59,691 bases of DNA from Rhodopseudomonas palustris (GCA_016215605.1 JACRJB010000041.1:1-59691), one strand, 5' to 3'; numbered from the stretch's first letter, positions 19,532 to 29,072 are shown. Program-made: numbers and translations. The notes: generated by a model from the sequence alone, not told the origin.

Positions 19532-20506
19532 TCAGAAGTCGAAATTGATCATCTTCTTCATCACCAGGATGCCCGCGGTCATCCACACCACGCAGCCGGC
19601 CAGCATCAGCCGGCCGGTCGGATGGGTCCACAACAGCGCGATGTAGTCGGGCGTCGACAGATAGACCAGCAGCATCACGATCGGCGGCAGCGAGCCGATG
19701 ATGCCGGCGGAGGCCTTGGCCTCCATCGACATCGCCTGGATCTTCTCCGCCATCTTCTTGCGGTCGCGCAGCACCTTGGACAGATTGCCGAGCGCTTCCG
19801 ACAGATTGCCGCCGGATTTCTGCTGGATCGAGATCACGATGCCGAAGAAGTTCGCCTCCGGCACCGGCATGCGGTCGTACAGCCGGACGCAGGCATCGCC
19901 GAGCGGCATGCCGATCGCCTGGGTCTCGATGATGGCGTTGAATTCGCTCTTCAGCGGCTCCGGTGAATCGGCCGCGACCACCTTGAGCGATTCGAACAGC
20001 GGCAGGCCGGCCTTGATGCCGCGCACGATCACGTCGACGGCGTCGGGCAGGGCGGTGAGAAACTTCTTCTCGCGGCGCTTCTTCAGGAAGCCGAGCATCC
20101 AGCGCGGCAGGCCGAAGCCGGCCGCGAAGGCGAGGCCGGCCGCCGCCGTCAGTCCGCCGCCGAGCACCATGGTCACGGCGAACACGAGCACGCCGAGCAC
20201 CGCCGAAACCGTGAGAAACTTGTTGGTCGTCCAGTCGAGACCGGCGTGCGCCAGCCGCGTCGCGAGCGCGACCTTCTTCTGCCGCTGATTGCGCGCCTCG
20301 ATCTCGCGCAGCGATCCCTCGACCTGCTCGCGGCGCGAGCGCTGCGACTTCTCGATCTGGCGCACCTGCGGCGTCGTGCGCGCGACCGACGAGCGGCGCT
20401 GTTCGGCTTGCTTCTCGCCGGACAGCAGCGGATAGACGAACACCCACGCCACCCCGCCGACCGCGACGGCGGCGAAAAATCCAAGAGCGAGCGATTGCAT
20501 CTGCAT
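19532..20506 (-). CDS. tadB: Tad pilus assembly inner-membrane protein TadB
   Basis: 324-residue type II secretion F-domain protein forming the inner-membrane platform with TadC. An N-terminal helix (about 5-25) is followed by a basic cytoplasmic stretch rich in Arg/Gln (RRSSVARTTPQVRQIEKSQR and beyond). The T2SSF domain is at about 150-275, with FLTALPDAVDVIVRGIKAGLPLFESL. The C-terminal helix ends GILVMKKMINFDF. Two ATGs six bases apart could start it. It lies between cpaF and tadC with gaps of about 12 bp, so co-transcription is near certain. Confidence 0.9.
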   Translation of the reverse strand: MQMQSLALGFFAAVAVGGVAWVFVYPLLSGEKQAEQRRSSVARTTPQVRQIEKSQRSRREQVEGSLREIEARNQRQKKVALATRLAHAGLDWTTNKFLTVSAVLGVLVFAVTMVLGGGLTAAAGLAFAAGFGLPRWMLGFLKKRREKKFLTALPDAVDVIVRGIKAGLPLFESLKVVAADSPEPLKSEFNAIIETQAIGMPLGDACVRLYDRMPVPEANFFGIVISIQQKSGGNLSEALGNLSKVLRDRKKMAEKIQAMSMEAKASAGIIGSLPPIVMLLVYLSTPDYIALLWTHPTGRLMLAGCVVWMTAGILVMKKMINFDF

Positions 20507-20518
20507 GGACCGCTCCCG

Positions 20519-21964
20519 TCAGCCGACCGTCGCGACTTCGGCGGCGTCGAGCGCCGCCGCGAGCCGCTTTTCCTCGCCGTAGTAGCGCGCGCGTTCCCAG
20601 AATTTCGGACGTCCGATCCCGGTCGAGCGATGCCGGCCGACGATGTTGCCGTTGGCGTCCTCGCCGATCATGTCGTAGATGAACAGATCCTGGGTGATGA
20701 TGGTCTCGCCTTCCATCCCCATCACCTCGGTGATGTGGGTGATGCGGCGCGAGCCGTCGCGCAGGCGCGCGGCCTGGATGATGACGTCGATCGAGGCGCA
20801 GATCATCTCGCGGATGGTGCGCGACGGCAGCGAGAAGCCGCCCATCGTGATCATCGATTCACAGCGCGACAGCGCTTCGCGCGGATTGTTGGCGTGCAGC
20901 GTGCCCATCGAGCCGTCGTGGCCGGTGTTCATCGCCTGCAGCAGGTCGAACGCTTCGGGGCCGCGGACTTCGCCGACGATGATCCGCTCCGGGCGCATAC
21001 GCAGGCAGTTGCGCACCAGTTCGCGCATCGTCACCTGGCCTTCGCCTTCGATGTTCGGCGGCCGGGTTTCGAGACGCACCACGTGCGGCTGCTGCAGCTG
21101 CAGTTCGGCGGCGTCTTCGCAGGTGATGATGCGCTCGTCGTCGTCGATGTAGTTGGTCAGGCAGTTCAGCAGCGTGGTCTTGCCGGAGCCGGTGCCGCCG
21201 GAGATCAGCACGTTGCAGCGGCTGCGGCCGATGATCTGCAGGATCTGCGCGCCTTCCGGCGTGATCGCGCCGAACTTGACGAGCTGATCGAGCGTCAGCT
21301 TGTCCTTCTTGAACTTGCGGATGGTGAGTGCCGGGCCGTCGATCGCCAGCGGCGGCACGATGGCGTTGACGCGGCTGCCGTCGGCGAGGCGGGCGTCGCA
21401 GATCGGCGAGGATTCGTCGACGCGCCGGCCGACCTGGCTGACGATGCGCTGGCAGATGTTGAGCAGCTGCTGGTTGTCGCGGAAGCGGATGCCGGTGCGT
21501 TGAATCCGGCCGGCGACTTCGATGTAGACCGTGCCGGCGCCGTTGACCATGATGTCGGAGATGTCGTCGCGCGACAGCAGCGGCTCGAGCGGGCCGTAGC
21601 CGAGCACGTCGTTGCAGATGTCGTCGAGCAGTTCTTCCTGCTCGGCGATCGACATCACGATGTTCTTGATCGCGATGATCTCGTTGACGATGTCGCGGAT
21701 TTCCTCGCGCGCCGATTCGGCGTCGAGCTTGGCCAGCTGCGCCAGGTCGATCGCCTCGATCAGCGCGCCGAAGATCGTCGCCTTGACCCGGTAGTAGGTG
21801 TCGGAGCGCCGGGCCTCGGCCGGCGGCGCGGCGCGCGTCGGCGCCAGCGGCGGGGAGGCGATCGCGGACGGCGCCTCGGGCGCGCGCGCCATCGGCTCCG
21901 GAGCCAGGCTCACCGGCTTCGAAGCACGCACCTCTTGATCTGCACCGCTACGCTTACCAAACAC
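20519..21964 (-). CDS. cpaF: Tad pilus secretion ATPase CpaF/TadA
   Basis: 481-residue GspE/VirB11-family ATPase that powers Flp pilus extension (and in some Tad systems retraction). Walker A GGTGSGKT is at residues 256-263; the Asp box and Walker B follow ([33 protein letters not shown]), then the His-containing [19 protein letters not shown] motif. The N-terminal ~55 residues are a Pro/Ala-rich low-complexity tail typical of CpaF. It is encoded between cpaE and tadB on the same strand. Confidence 0.94.
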   Translation of the reverse strand: MFGKRSGADQEVRASKPVSLAPEPMARAPEAPSAIASPPLAPTRAAPPAEARRSDTYYRVKATIFGALIEAIDLAQLAKLDAESAREEIRDIVNEIIAIKNIVMSIAEQEELLDDICNDVLGYGPLEPLLSRDDISDIMVNGAGTVYIEVAGRIQRTGIRFRDNQQLLNICQRIVSQVGRRVDESSPICDARLADGSRVNAIVPPLAIDGPALTIRKFKKDKLTLDQLVKFGAITPEGAQILQIIGRSRCNVLISGGTGSGKTTLLNCLTNYIDDDERIITCEDAAELQLQQPHVVRLETRPPNIEGEGQVTMRELVRNCLRMRPERIIVGEVRGPEAFDLLQAMNTGHDGSMGTLHANNPREALSRCESMITMGGFSLPSRTIREMICASIDVIIQAARLRDGSRRITHITEVMGMEGETIITQDLFIYDMIGEDANGNIVGRHRSTGIGRPKFWERARYYGEEKRLAAALDAAEVATVG

Positions 21965-21985
21965 GACGACACTCCAGTGGGCGAC

Positions 21986-23263
21986 TTACTTGGCCCGCAG
22001 TTTCTCCAGAATCGGCCCCAGGAAACCACCCTTCGGCTTCTTGGCTTCACCTCGTCCCGTCAGTCGCTGGGCGATCTGCAGGAACATCTCCGTGGTCTTG
22101 TGGGTCGCGGCGATCTCGGCGATCATCTGCCCGTTGTTGGCGGCCGAACCGAACATCTGCGGGTCGAACGGAATGGTGACGATCGGCGGGCTCTCGATCG
22201 CCTTGGTGAATTCGCCGGCGTTGATCTCCGGCCGCTTCGGCACCCCGACCTGGTTCAGGCAATACAGCGGCGGCCGGTCGTTCGGCCGCGCCGCCTTGAG
22301 CAGATCGTACAGATTCTTGGCGTTGCGCAGATTGGCGAGATCCGGCGCGGCGACGATCAGGATGTCGTCGGCGTTGATCAGCGCCCGCTTGGTCCAGCCG
22401 GTCCATTGATGCGGCACGTCGAGGACGATGCAGGGCATCGTCGCGCGCAGCGTATCGAAGATCGAGTCGAACGCCTCGGTGCCGAAATCATACACCCGGT
22501 CGAGCGTCGCCGGCGCGGCCAGCAGGCTGAGATGGTCGGTGCATTTCGACAGCAGGCGGTCGACGAAGGCGGTGTCGACGCGGTCCGGCGAGAACACCGC
22601 CTCGGCGATGCCCTGCGGCGGATCCTGATTGTAGTCGAGGCCGGCGGTGCCGAAGGCGAGGTCGAGATCGGCGACGACCGAGTCCAGCGCCAGATCGCGC
22701 GCGATCGCCCAGGCGACGTTGTGGGCGATGGTCGAGGCGCCGACGCCGCCCTTGGCGCCGACGACGGCGACGATGCGGCCGACCGCCTTGGCTTCCGGCG
22801 CGGAGAACAGGTTGCAGATCGAGCGCACGACGTCGATCGGCTCGACCGGAGCGATGGCGTAGTCGCTGACGCCGCGGCGCACCAACTCGCGATACAGCGT
22901 GACGTCGTTGACCTTGCCGATCACGATCACCCGGGTGCCGGGATCGCACACCGTGGCGAGCTGATCGAGGCCGGCCAGCACGTCGCTGCGCGAGTCGGTC
23001 TCGAGGATGATGACGTTGGGGGTCGGCGCCGAGCGATAGGCCTCGATCGCCGCGGCCATGCCGCCCATCTGGATCTTCAGATGCGCCTTGGCGAGCCGGC
23101 GATCCTCGCCGGCGGCCTGCACCGAAGCGGCGGTCTCGACCGACTCGCAGAAGGCCTGGACCGATACGCGGGGCGCCGGGGCGATGTGCTCCTCAGGAGT
23201 CGCGCCCGCCGCCGGCGCGCCGGTCGCGGGCTCGTCCTGGTTCTGGCGTGCGTAGCTGATCAT
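21986..23263 (-). CDS. cpaE: Pilus assembly protein CpaE/TadZ
   Basis: 425-residue protein that helps localise the Tad machine. It has an N-terminal receiver-like domain (about 60-150: NVIILETDSRSDVLAGLDQL, VIVIGKVNDVTLYRELVRRG) and a MinD/ParA-like ATPase domain with the deviant Walker A AKGGVGAST near 170-178 and the DLDLAFGTAGLD switch. The receiver part lacks a clear phospho-acceptor arrangement, as usual in CpaE. Its ATG overlaps the stop of cpaD (ATGA), indicating coupling. Confidence 0.9.
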   Translation of the reverse strand: MISYARQNQDEPATGAPAAGATPEEHIAPAPRVSVQAFCESVETAASVQAAGEDRRLAKAHLKIQMGGMAAAIEAYRSAPTPNVIILETDSRSDVLAGLDQLATVCDPGTRVIVIGKVNDVTLYRELVRRGVSDYAIAPVEPIDVVRSICNLFSAPEAKAVGRIVAVVGAKGGVGASTIAHNVAWAIARDLALDSVVADLDLAFGTAGLDYNQDPPQGIAEAVFSPDRVDTAFVDRLLSKCTDHLSLLAAPATLDRVYDFGTEAFDSIFDTLRATMPCIVLDVPHQWTGWTKRALINADDILIVAAPDLANLRNAKNLYDLLKAARPNDRPPLYCLNQVGVPKRPEINAGEFTKAIESPPIVTIPFDPQMFGSAANNGQMIAEIAATHKTTEMFLQIAQRLTGRGEAKKPKGGFLGPILEKLRAK

Positions 23264-23988
23264 GATCCGACGTTACTCACTCTGGCCTTCTCGGTGGTCT
23301 CAGGCTTGGTGGTCCGATAGGTGTCGAAGGTCTTGGCGCGGCGTGCCGTGTAGGGCGGCGTCTCCGGACGCGGCTGCACCAGATCGGACGGGTTCTCGAC
23401 CATCGCGGCGAGGTTGCGCTGATTGGCGCAGCCGAAATTCCAGTACGGCTTGTTCTCGAGATAGCCCTTGTTCTTGATCGACGGGCCGATGTCTTCGGGC
23501 CACAGCCCGCACGGGCCGGCGACCGCGGTGACCTTCGGATAGATCAGCCGGATCGCCGCGAAGGTGCGCGGATCGGCGGGACGATAGGCTTTCACCACGA
23601 CGCCGCGCGGCGGCACGCCGTTGGCCGCCAGCAGCGCCTGGATCTCGCGGATCGAATCGCCGGCGGCGCGGGCGTTCGGCGTATCGGCCGGGACCTCGGC
23701 GATGATCGAGCCGGTGCCCTCGCGCAGCCAGTCGCGGCCGAACGCGATCACGTCGGCGCGCTGGGTCGAGGTGAGGCCGCCGCGGCCGTTGCCGACGAAC
23801 ACCACGACGCTGCGATCGGCTTCCTGGATCGCGATCGGGTGGCGCTGCCGGTAGTCGGTGGGAACGCTGGCGGTGACTTCGTCGTTGACGCTGGTGTGGG
23901 TGCAGGCGCCCATCGACAGCGACACGGCCATCAAGGCGGCCCCGCAAGCGAGGCCGCGAAGTGCACGGGCGGGTGTGTTGGATGTCAT
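23260..23988 (-). CDS. cpaD: Pilus assembly lipoprotein CpaD
   Basis: About 242 residues from the ATG at 23988; the frame is open further upstream but only this start gives a signal peptide. The leader ALRGLACGAALMAVSLSMGAC ends in a lipobox with lipid-acceptor Cys near residue 29. The rest matches the CpaD domain: DYRQRHPIAIQEADRSVVVFVG, a central stretch ending GVVVKAYRP, and the conserved end WNFGCANQRNLAAMVENPSDLVQPR. It is an outer-membrane-associated component working with the CpaC secretin, whose gene precedes it by about 20 bp. Confidence 0.88.
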   Translation of the reverse strand: MTSNTPARALRGLACGAALMAVSLSMGACTHTSVNDEVTASVPTDYRQRHPIAIQEADRSVVVFVGNGRGGLTSTQRADVIAFGRDWLREGTGSIIAEVPADTPNARAAGDSIREIQALLAANGVPPRGVVVKAYRPADPRTFAAIRLIYPKVTAVAGPCGLWPEDIGPSIKNKGYLENKPYWNFGCANQRNLAAMVENPSDLVQPRPETPPYTARRAKTFDTYRTTKPETTEKARVSNVGS

Positions 23989-24007
23989 CGTCCTGTCCTC
24001 GTCCCGC

Positions 24008-25450
24008 TCAGTCGGTGATGAAGCCGACACGGCCCCGATAGGTCTGGCTCTGTCCGGTGCGACCGGGGACGCCGTAGATCCGGTTGATGTTGCCGAGCAG
24101 ATCCGACTGCGGATCGGACGCGTCGGCGAAGCCGTCGTCGGGCCGCGACAGATCCTTCTGCGCCACCGCACGCACCACATAGGGCGTCACCAGCACCATC
24201 AGTTCGCTCTGGCGGTTGATGTAGTCGCGGCTGCGGAACAGCGTGCCGAGGATCGGCAACTGGGTCATGCCCGGCAGGCCGTTGATCGCCTGCTTGGTCT
24301 GCTCCTGGATCAAGCCGGCCATCGCCAGCGAGCCGCCGGAGGGGATTTCCACCGTGCTGTCGACCCGGCGCGTCTTGATCGAAGGCACCGCGAGGCCGCT
24401 GATGGTGATCGAGTTGTCGCTCGAGACCTCGGACACTTCGGTGGAAACCTTCAGGCTGATCCGTCCCTCGGTCATCACGACCGGGGTGAAGTTGAGCAGC
24501 ACACCGAACTTCTTGAACGTCACCGACGGCGTGCAGACGCTGTTGGTACAGGTCACGCCGCTCGGCACCGGGAATTCGCCGCCGGCGAGGAAGCTCGCCG
24601 GTTCGCCGGAAATCGCCGTGAGGTTCGGTTCGGCCAGCGTGCGCACCACGCCGGCGCTCTCCATCGCCCGCAGCGTCGCCGACACCGAGGGGCCGCTGCC
24701 GAACGAGGTCGTCAGCGCATTGGTCGGGACCAGCGCCGAGCCCGACTGGGTGAACGGGTTGGTGTTGCTGAACTTCACCACCGAGGTGCCGTAGCTCATA
24801 TTGGCGGTGAGATCGACGCCGAGCTGCTTGACGATGTCGCGCTGCACTTCGGCGACGGTGATCTTCAGCATCACCTGGTCGCGACCGCGGACCGCGATGT
24901 TGTTGACGACCTTGTTGGCGTCGCCGGCGAGCCGCGCGGCGAGGTCGCCCGCCTGCTGCGCCTCGATCGGGGTGGCGACCGAGCCGGTCAGCATCACGCC
25001 GTCGCCGAGGCCCTCGACTTGGATGTCGGCATTCGGGATCGACTGCCGCAGCGCGTTGCGGATGCCGTTGAGATCGCGGGTCACCGCGATGTCGTAGGCG
25101 GCGATCTGCTGCCCGGTGGAGTCGAAGAACACGATATTGGTCTGGCCGACGGCGGCGCCGATGATGTAGGCGCGCTGCGACGACCGCACCACGGCATTGG
25201 CGATCTTCGGGTCGGCGACGAGCACGTCCTTGATGTCGCGCGGCAGGTCGATCACCACCGACTTGCCGATGCCGAGCGCGAGCGGCCGTGCATTCAGTCC
25301 GGAGCCGGCCATCTGGCCTGCGGTCTCTCGATAGTCGCTGGCCTTCACCGGCGTCCAGGTCGGCAGCAGTGTCAGCGCGACGACGGCGGAGAACGCCATC
25401 GCCGTGCCTTTCAGCGTCCGGATGAATCGGTGATTGGTCCCGCGGCTCAT
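24008..25450 (-). CDS. cpaC: Tad pilus secretin CpaC/RcpA
   Basis: 480-residue outer-membrane secretin through which the Flp pilus passes. A signal segment near residues 15-35 is followed by the pilus-formation N-terminal domain (SVVIDLPRDIKDVLVADPKIANAVVRSSQRAYIIG), a BON-type segment (LRQSIPNADIQVEGLGDGVMLTGSV) and the secretin domain (about 255-430, with GGEFPVPSG and the VPSIKTRRVDSTVEIPSGGSLAMAGLI signature). It lies between cpaB and cpaD on the same strand. Confidence 0.93.
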   Translation of the reverse strand: MSRGTNHRFIRTLKGTAMAFSAVVALTLLPTWTPVKASDYRETAGQMAGSGLNARPLALGIGKSVVIDLPRDIKDVLVADPKIANAVVRSSQRAYIIGAAVGQTNIVFFDSTGQQIAAYDIAVTRDLNGIRNALRQSIPNADIQVEGLGDGVMLTGSVATPIEAQQAGDLAARLAGDANKVVNNIAVRGRDQVMLKITVAEVQRDIVKQLGVDLTANMSYGTSVVKFSNTNPFTQSGSALVPTNALTTSFGSGPSVSATLRAMESAGVVRTLAEPNLTAISGEPASFLAGGEFPVPSGVTCTNSVCTPSVTFKKFGVLLNFTPVVMTEGRISLKVSTEVSEVSSDNSITISGLAVPSIKTRRVDSTVEIPSGGSLAMAGLIQEQTKQAINGLPGMTQLPILGTLFRSRDYINRQSELMVLVTPYVVRAVAQKDLSRPDDGFADASDPQSDLLGNINRIYGVPGRTGQSQTYRGRVGFITD

Positions 25451-25463
25451 ATCCGTCCCCTGA

Positions 25464-26270
25464 TCACTTCTGCATCGTTTCCGGCGTCGAGACGCCGAAC
25501 CGCACGACGTTGATGCTGTCGCGCTTGCCGCCGATCTCGTCGGTCCGGGCCGGCGCGCTGGCGTCCGCGAGGCTGCGCAGCGCCAGCGACAGCGTGCCGC
25601 TCTGCCGCGCGCGCGCCAGAAATTCCGCCTGCTCGGGCTTCATCTCGAGCGTCGCGGTCTTGCCGACCACGACCTTCTGGCCGTTCTTTTCCTCGACGGT
25701 CTGATCGATCGCGAGCACGCGCACGTTGCTGAGGATGATCTCGGAATTGACGACGTCGCCGCCACCGCCGCCGCCGGTGCGGTCGGGATTCTTTTCGCGC
25801 TTCGACAGGATGACGTCGACGCGATCGTTCGGCAGGATGAAGCCGCCGGCGCCGGTCTCCGGCGAAATTTCGGTCGAGATCGCGCGCATGCCGGTCGGCA
25901 GGATCGCGGCCATGAAGCCGGAGCCGTTCGACTTCACCAGCTTCTGCTCGCGGATCGGTTCGCCGGCGATGAACGGGGAACGCGCGATCGAGCCGGCGAG
26001 TTGCGTGCTGGCGTCGGGCTGTTCGTTGCGGCGGATGAAATTCGAGCTGGCCGTGGATGCGGGCCAGGTCTGCCACTGCACGTCGTCGGGGCCCACCGCC
26101 TGGCCGAGCGGAATGTCCGACTTCGCGACCAGCACGTCGACCGTCGGCATCTGCACGACAGGCGTGGCCGGGCCGGCCGTCTCCTGTCCGCCGCCGCCGC
26201 TCGCCAGATAGGCGGCAACGGCGCCGGCGCTGACGGCGATGGTCAGGACGACGATGCGCGCGGTATTCAT
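25464..26270 (-). CDS. cpaB: Flp pilus assembly protein CpaB/RcpC
   Basis: About 268 residues, starting at the ATG at 26270, which has GGAAG eight bases upstream and gives a proper N-terminal helix (ARIVVLTIAVSAGAVAAYLASG). An SAF-like domain follows (VDVLVAKSDIPLGQAVGPDDVQWQTWP) and then the CpaB/RcpC domain (MRAISTEISPETGAGGFILPNDRVDVIL). It is a periplasmic component linked to secretin function. It is the gene before cpaC; a 125-bp gap separates it from cpaA, so an extra promoter may exist there. Confidence 0.9.
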   Translation of the reverse strand: MNTARIVVLTIAVSAGAVAAYLASGGGGQETAGPATPVVQMPTVDVLVAKSDIPLGQAVGPDDVQWQTWPASTASSNFIRRNEQPDASTQLAGSIARSPFIAGEPIREQKLVKSNGSGFMAAILPTGMRAISTEISPETGAGGFILPNDRVDVILSKREKNPDRTGGGGGGDVVNSEIILSNVRVLAIDQTVEEKNGQKVVVGKTATLEMKPEQAEFLARARQSGTLSLALRSLADASAPARTDEIGGKRDSINVVRFGVSTPETMQK

Positions 26271-26395
26271 ACGCTTTACTTCCCAGATGACTCGGGCGGC
26301 ACAGGCCGCCGTACTAGCTGGAGTTGACCAGCTATTCGTCAAAGCATGGTTAATGAGGCGTATCTAAATCGCGTTAACGAGGTGTTTGTGCGCCG

Positions 26396-26920
26396 TCAGT
26401 GCAGCGCGAAGCGGGCGATGTCCACCGCGCGGATCCACTCGGTCTGCGGGTACACCATCAGCGCGCCCATCGCGAGCGCGATGCCGTAGGGGATGCCGGT
26501 CTCCTTGGCGTGCAGCCGCAGCAACCAGCTCTGCCCGACCAGCGGATAGGGCAGCGGCCACTGCCGGAACCCGAGCAGCAGCAGCGTCAGCGCGCCGCCG
26601 AACAGCGACGCGTACACCAGAAAATCCAGCAGATGCGCGAAGCCGAACCACAGCGCCGCGGCCGCCGCGACCTTGGCGTCGCCGCCGCCGACCCAGCCCA
26701 TCGCGAAACATCCGAAGGTGACCGCCAGCACCGCGAGTCCGGCGCCGAGATGCAGGCCGATCTCGGTGAGGCCCATGCCGGTCAGCGGCGCGAGCACCAG
26801 AAAGCCCGCGATCAGCAGCAGCGAGACGCGGTTGGAGATCGTCATCGTGAAAAGGTCGCTCGCCGCCGCGAAGGCCATCAGGGCGGGGAACAGGAACAGG
26901 CGCAGGAGATCGAGGATCAT
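26396..26920 (-). CDS. cpaA: Prepilin peptidase CpaA/TadV
   Basis: 174-residue inner-membrane aspartic protease (A24 family, short form without the N-methylation domain) that cleaves Flp-type prepilins and pseudopilins. The two catalytic Asp residues are in AASDLFTMTISN (about 21) and MGWVGGGDAKV (about 80), the GXGD-type site. Five to six membrane helices fill the rest. Its expected substrates, the Flp pilin and two TadE/G-like proteins, are encoded nearby. Confidence 0.92.
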   Translation of the reverse strand: MILDLLRLFLFPALMAFAAASDLFTMTISNRVSLLLIAGFLVLAPLTGMGLTEIGLHLGAGLAVLAVTFGCFAMGWVGGGDAKVAAAAALWFGFAHLLDFLVYASLFGGALTLLLLGFRQWPLPYPLVGQSWLLRLHAKETGIPYGIALAMGALMVYPQTEWIRAVDIARFALH

Positions 26921-27003
26921 AGGACCACACGCCGTTGCGTGACGAAGATTGCCGTACGTTCGAGACTAGATTGAAGACGTGAACAATCGGGAAACGCGTA
27001 GCC

Positions 27004-27138
27004 TCACCAGACCAGGACGATCCGGGCCAGCACGGTCGCCAGGGCGAGCACCAGGGCGGCGCAAACCAGCATCAACGCCTCGTTGCGGGGCGCCGGAGCG
27101 GTTGTGGCCTTCACGCGGCCGGGCGACTTGATACGCAT
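27004..27138 (-). CDS. Small single-pass membrane peptide between flp and cpaA
   Basis: 44 residues from the ATG at 27138 (MRIKSPGRVKATTAPAPRNEA...): a basic N-terminal tail and one hydrophobic helix (LMLVCAALVLALATVLARIVLVW) at the C-terminus. No Shine-Dalgarno of note. The position, between the pilin and prepilin peptidase genes on the same strand, and the clear helix make a real gene plausible, but I recognise no family. Upstream in-frame codons to 27189 would only add a polar stretch. Confidence 0.45.
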   Translation of the reverse strand: MRIKSPGRVKATTAPAPRNEALMLVCAALVLALATVLARIVLVW

Positions 27139-27187
27139 GATGACGCAACGCGGACGAATGGCGGCTGAAGGATCGTGCGGTCGAAAC

Positions 27188-27217
27188 AACGAAGGCCCCG
27201 GCGAGCCGAGGCCTTCG
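27188..27217 (-). terminator. Terminator after the Flp pilin gene
   Basis: GAAGGCC (27191-27197) pairs with GGCCTTC (27210-27216); on the minus strand a T-rich tail GTTGTTTC follows. It lies 24 bp after the pilin stop and would insulate the strongly expressed pilin from the downstream assembly genes. Confidence 0.7.
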
Positions 27218-27240
27218 ATGTCGTCGTGATCGTCCGCAGC

Positions 27241-27405
27241 TTACTGCAGCTTGGTGCCGATCGAGGTGAACTTGGTGGTCAGGTTGGTGCCGACCGTGTT
27301 CACCGCGGCGATGATGGCCAGCGCGATGCCGGCGGCGATCAGGCCGTATTCGATGGCGGTGGCGCCGGATTCGTCCTTAACGAAACGAGCGAGAAGGTTC
27401 TTCAT
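27241..27405 (-). CDS. flp: Flp-type type IVb pilin subunit
   Basis: 54-residue major pilin precursor. The ATG at 27405 is preferred because GGAG sits eight bases upstream and the product starts MKNLLARFVKDESG. The prepilin motif is cut after the Gly of DESG; the mature subunit begins ATAIEYGLIAAGIALAI, with the Glu-Tyr pair typical of Flp pilins. The rest is a short tail ending TSIGTKLQ. The gene lies at the head of the tad locus with its own terminator, the usual arrangement. Confidence 0.95.
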   Translation of the reverse strand: MKNLLARFVKDESGATAIEYGLIAAGIALAIIAAVNTVGTNLTTKFTSIGTKLQ

Positions 27406-27781
27406 CGGAGTAGCTCCATGTACACGTGGCTGTCGAACTAACTGTGGTCTTGCCGGCGTTCTCGGCACCGCGACCATGGCGTTACCCTATGAGTGGGAAA
27501 TTGCAGCGCAGTTAATTCGATTGCCGAAACATGGCTCTAACGCCCACTTCTTAGGTACGGTAAATGCCCCATTAAACTGTCGAAAATTCAACCGATCGCG
27601 GCAACCCGCTACCAATCTCGTTCACGATTTGGGAGGGTTGAACCGTTGTCGGACAAACTGTCTCGAATTTGCGACGTCCTGTTTGCGGTTCGTTCATCAA
27701 TTAACGTCACCTTCGCCATGTCGGGCGCCGGCCCCGCTGCGTATCTGCTTTGGTCGGCTTGTTGATGTCCCGGAGTACAAT
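27406..27781. other. Divergent control region, flp pilin / RcpA-N-like gene
   Basis: 376 bp, noticeably richer in A+T than the surroundings, between the pilin gene (minus) and a plus-strand pilus gene. It should hold the promoters of both. Several TTAA words are present (near 27510, 27573 and 27701) but none makes a TTAA-N7-TTAA pair. No sigma-54 element seen. Confidence 0.5.
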
Positions 27782-28267
27782 ATGTCGACCAGCTCCTCGC
27801 GCCGGACGCGCGCAGCGCTCGTGGTGTCTTCTTTGGTGTTCGGTCTGCTGTCTGTGTCCGCCGTGTCGGCGGGCACCGAAGAGACGGTCGCCGTCAACGT
27901 CGATCAGGCCAAGCTGATCAAGCTCCCGCAGAACATCGCGACGCTGGTGGTCGGCAATCCGCTGATCGCCGACGTCACGATGCAGCCGGGCGGCATGGTC
28001 GTCGTCACCGGCAAGGGCTACGGCGCCACCAACGTCATCGCGATGGATCGCAAAGGTACGGTGATCGCCGATCGGCTGATCCAGGTCGAGGGCCCGATGG
28101 ACAAGGTCGTGACCGTGTATCGCGGGATCAATCGCGAATCCTACAGCTGCGCGCCGCATTGCGAGCGCCGGATCACGCTCGGCGATTCCGACACCTATTT
28201 CAAATCGACCATCGAGCAGGCCGGCAAGCTTAACCAGCAGGCGACCGGCGTCGGCATCACCCGATAG
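27782..28267 (+). CDS. Stand-alone pilus formation N-terminal domain protein (RcpA/CpaC N-domain-like)
   Basis: 161 residues from the ATG at 27782, with GGAG nine bases upstream. The signal peptide (ALVVSSLVFGLLSVSAVSAG) shows export to the periplasm. The body matches the N-terminal domain that precedes secretins (VNVDQAKLIKLPQNIATLVVGNPLIADVTMQPGG, GATNVIAMDRKGTVIADRLIQVEG), but the secretin domain is absent. Two Cys in SYSCAPHCERR could form a disulphide. It heads the plus-strand side of the tad locus, divergent from the pilin, and may be an accessory of the CpaC channel. Confidence 0.8.
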   Translation: MSTSSSRRTRAALVVSSLVFGLLSVSAVSAGTEETVAVNVDQAKLIKLPQNIATLVVGNPLIADVTMQPGGMVVVTGKGYGATNVIAMDRKGTVIADRLIQVEGPMDKVVTVYRGINRESYSCAPHCERRITLGDSDTYFKSTIEQAGKLNQQATGVGITR

Positions 28268-28517
28268 ACCACATCGACTGTCGAGACGCTCGGACGGGAA
28301 GGCTCGCTCTCTATAGTGATAGTGCGTGCCCGATCGCGGCCGGATCGATCCGCCGGATCGACCGGCGCCGCTTCGATCTCGCGCCGCGCCCGCCGTGCCG
28401 TGGTTAACCGGACGTCAACGCCGCGGGCGATTTTGTTCCGATCCGGCGAAACACTTCCACAATCAGTTTCGACTAGCTTCGGCGGCAGGAAAGCCCGTCG
28501 GGGGCGAGGGTTCGTCG

Positions 28518-29063
28518 ATGATGTCGTTGTTGGTTTCGCGGGCGAGAAATTTGGCGCGGCGGTTCCGTGGCAATCGCCGCGGATCGGCGGCGGTCGAGTT
28601 CGCGCTGGTCGCTCCGATCTTCTTCGGTCTGCTGTTCGCGATCATCGAAACCGCCTTCATGTTCCTCGCCGGGCAGGTGCTCGAGACCGGCGTGCAGGAT
28701 TCGGCGCGGCTGATTCTGACCGGGCAGGCGCAGAGCGGGTCCTACTCGCAGTCGCAGTTCAAGAACGACCTCTGCACGCGGATCAGTTCGCTGTTCGATT
28801 GCGCCGGCGTCTACGTCGACGTGCAGAGCTACGGCAGCGATTTCAGCACGGTGAACATCACCTCGCCGATCGACGGCAGCAAGAACTTCGTCAACAACAT
28901 GCAATACAACCCCGGCACCGCCGGCCAGATCGTGGTGGTGCGCGCCTTCTATCAGTGGCCGCTGTTCGTCACCGGGCTCGGCTACAACATCGCCAATCTG
29001 TCCGGAAGCAAGCGGCTGCTGACCGCCACCGCGGCCTTCCGCAACGAGCCTTACAGCAATTAG
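28518..29063 (+). CDS. TadE/TadG-family pseudopilin
   Basis: About 181 residues from ATG 28518 (a second ATG follows directly). A basic stretch NLARRFRGNRRG leads into SAAVEFALVAPIFFGLLFAI, the TadE motif with the conserved Glu at position five after the probable CpaA cleavage site. The rest is a periplasmic domain with two Cys. It probably forms a minor pilin-like component of the Flp pilus. It is 9 bp before the next TadE/G gene and probably in one transcript with it. Confidence 0.87.
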   Translation: MMSLLVSRARNLARRFRGNRRGSAAVEFALVAPIFFGLLFAIIETAFMFLAGQVLETGVQDSARLILTGQAQSGSYSQSQFKNDLCTRISSLFDCAGVYVDVQSYGSDFSTVNITSPIDGSKNFVNNMQYNPGTAGQIVVVRAFYQWPLFVTGLGYNIANLSGSKRLLTATAAFRNEPYSN

Positions 29064-29072
29064 GATCGCCCG

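Noticed and set aside
20246-23320. A 1024-codon plus-strand frame under tadB, cpaF and cpaE
   Set aside because: Antisense shadow of three motif-rich genes; composition is Asp/Arg/Val/His-biased and lacks any domain.
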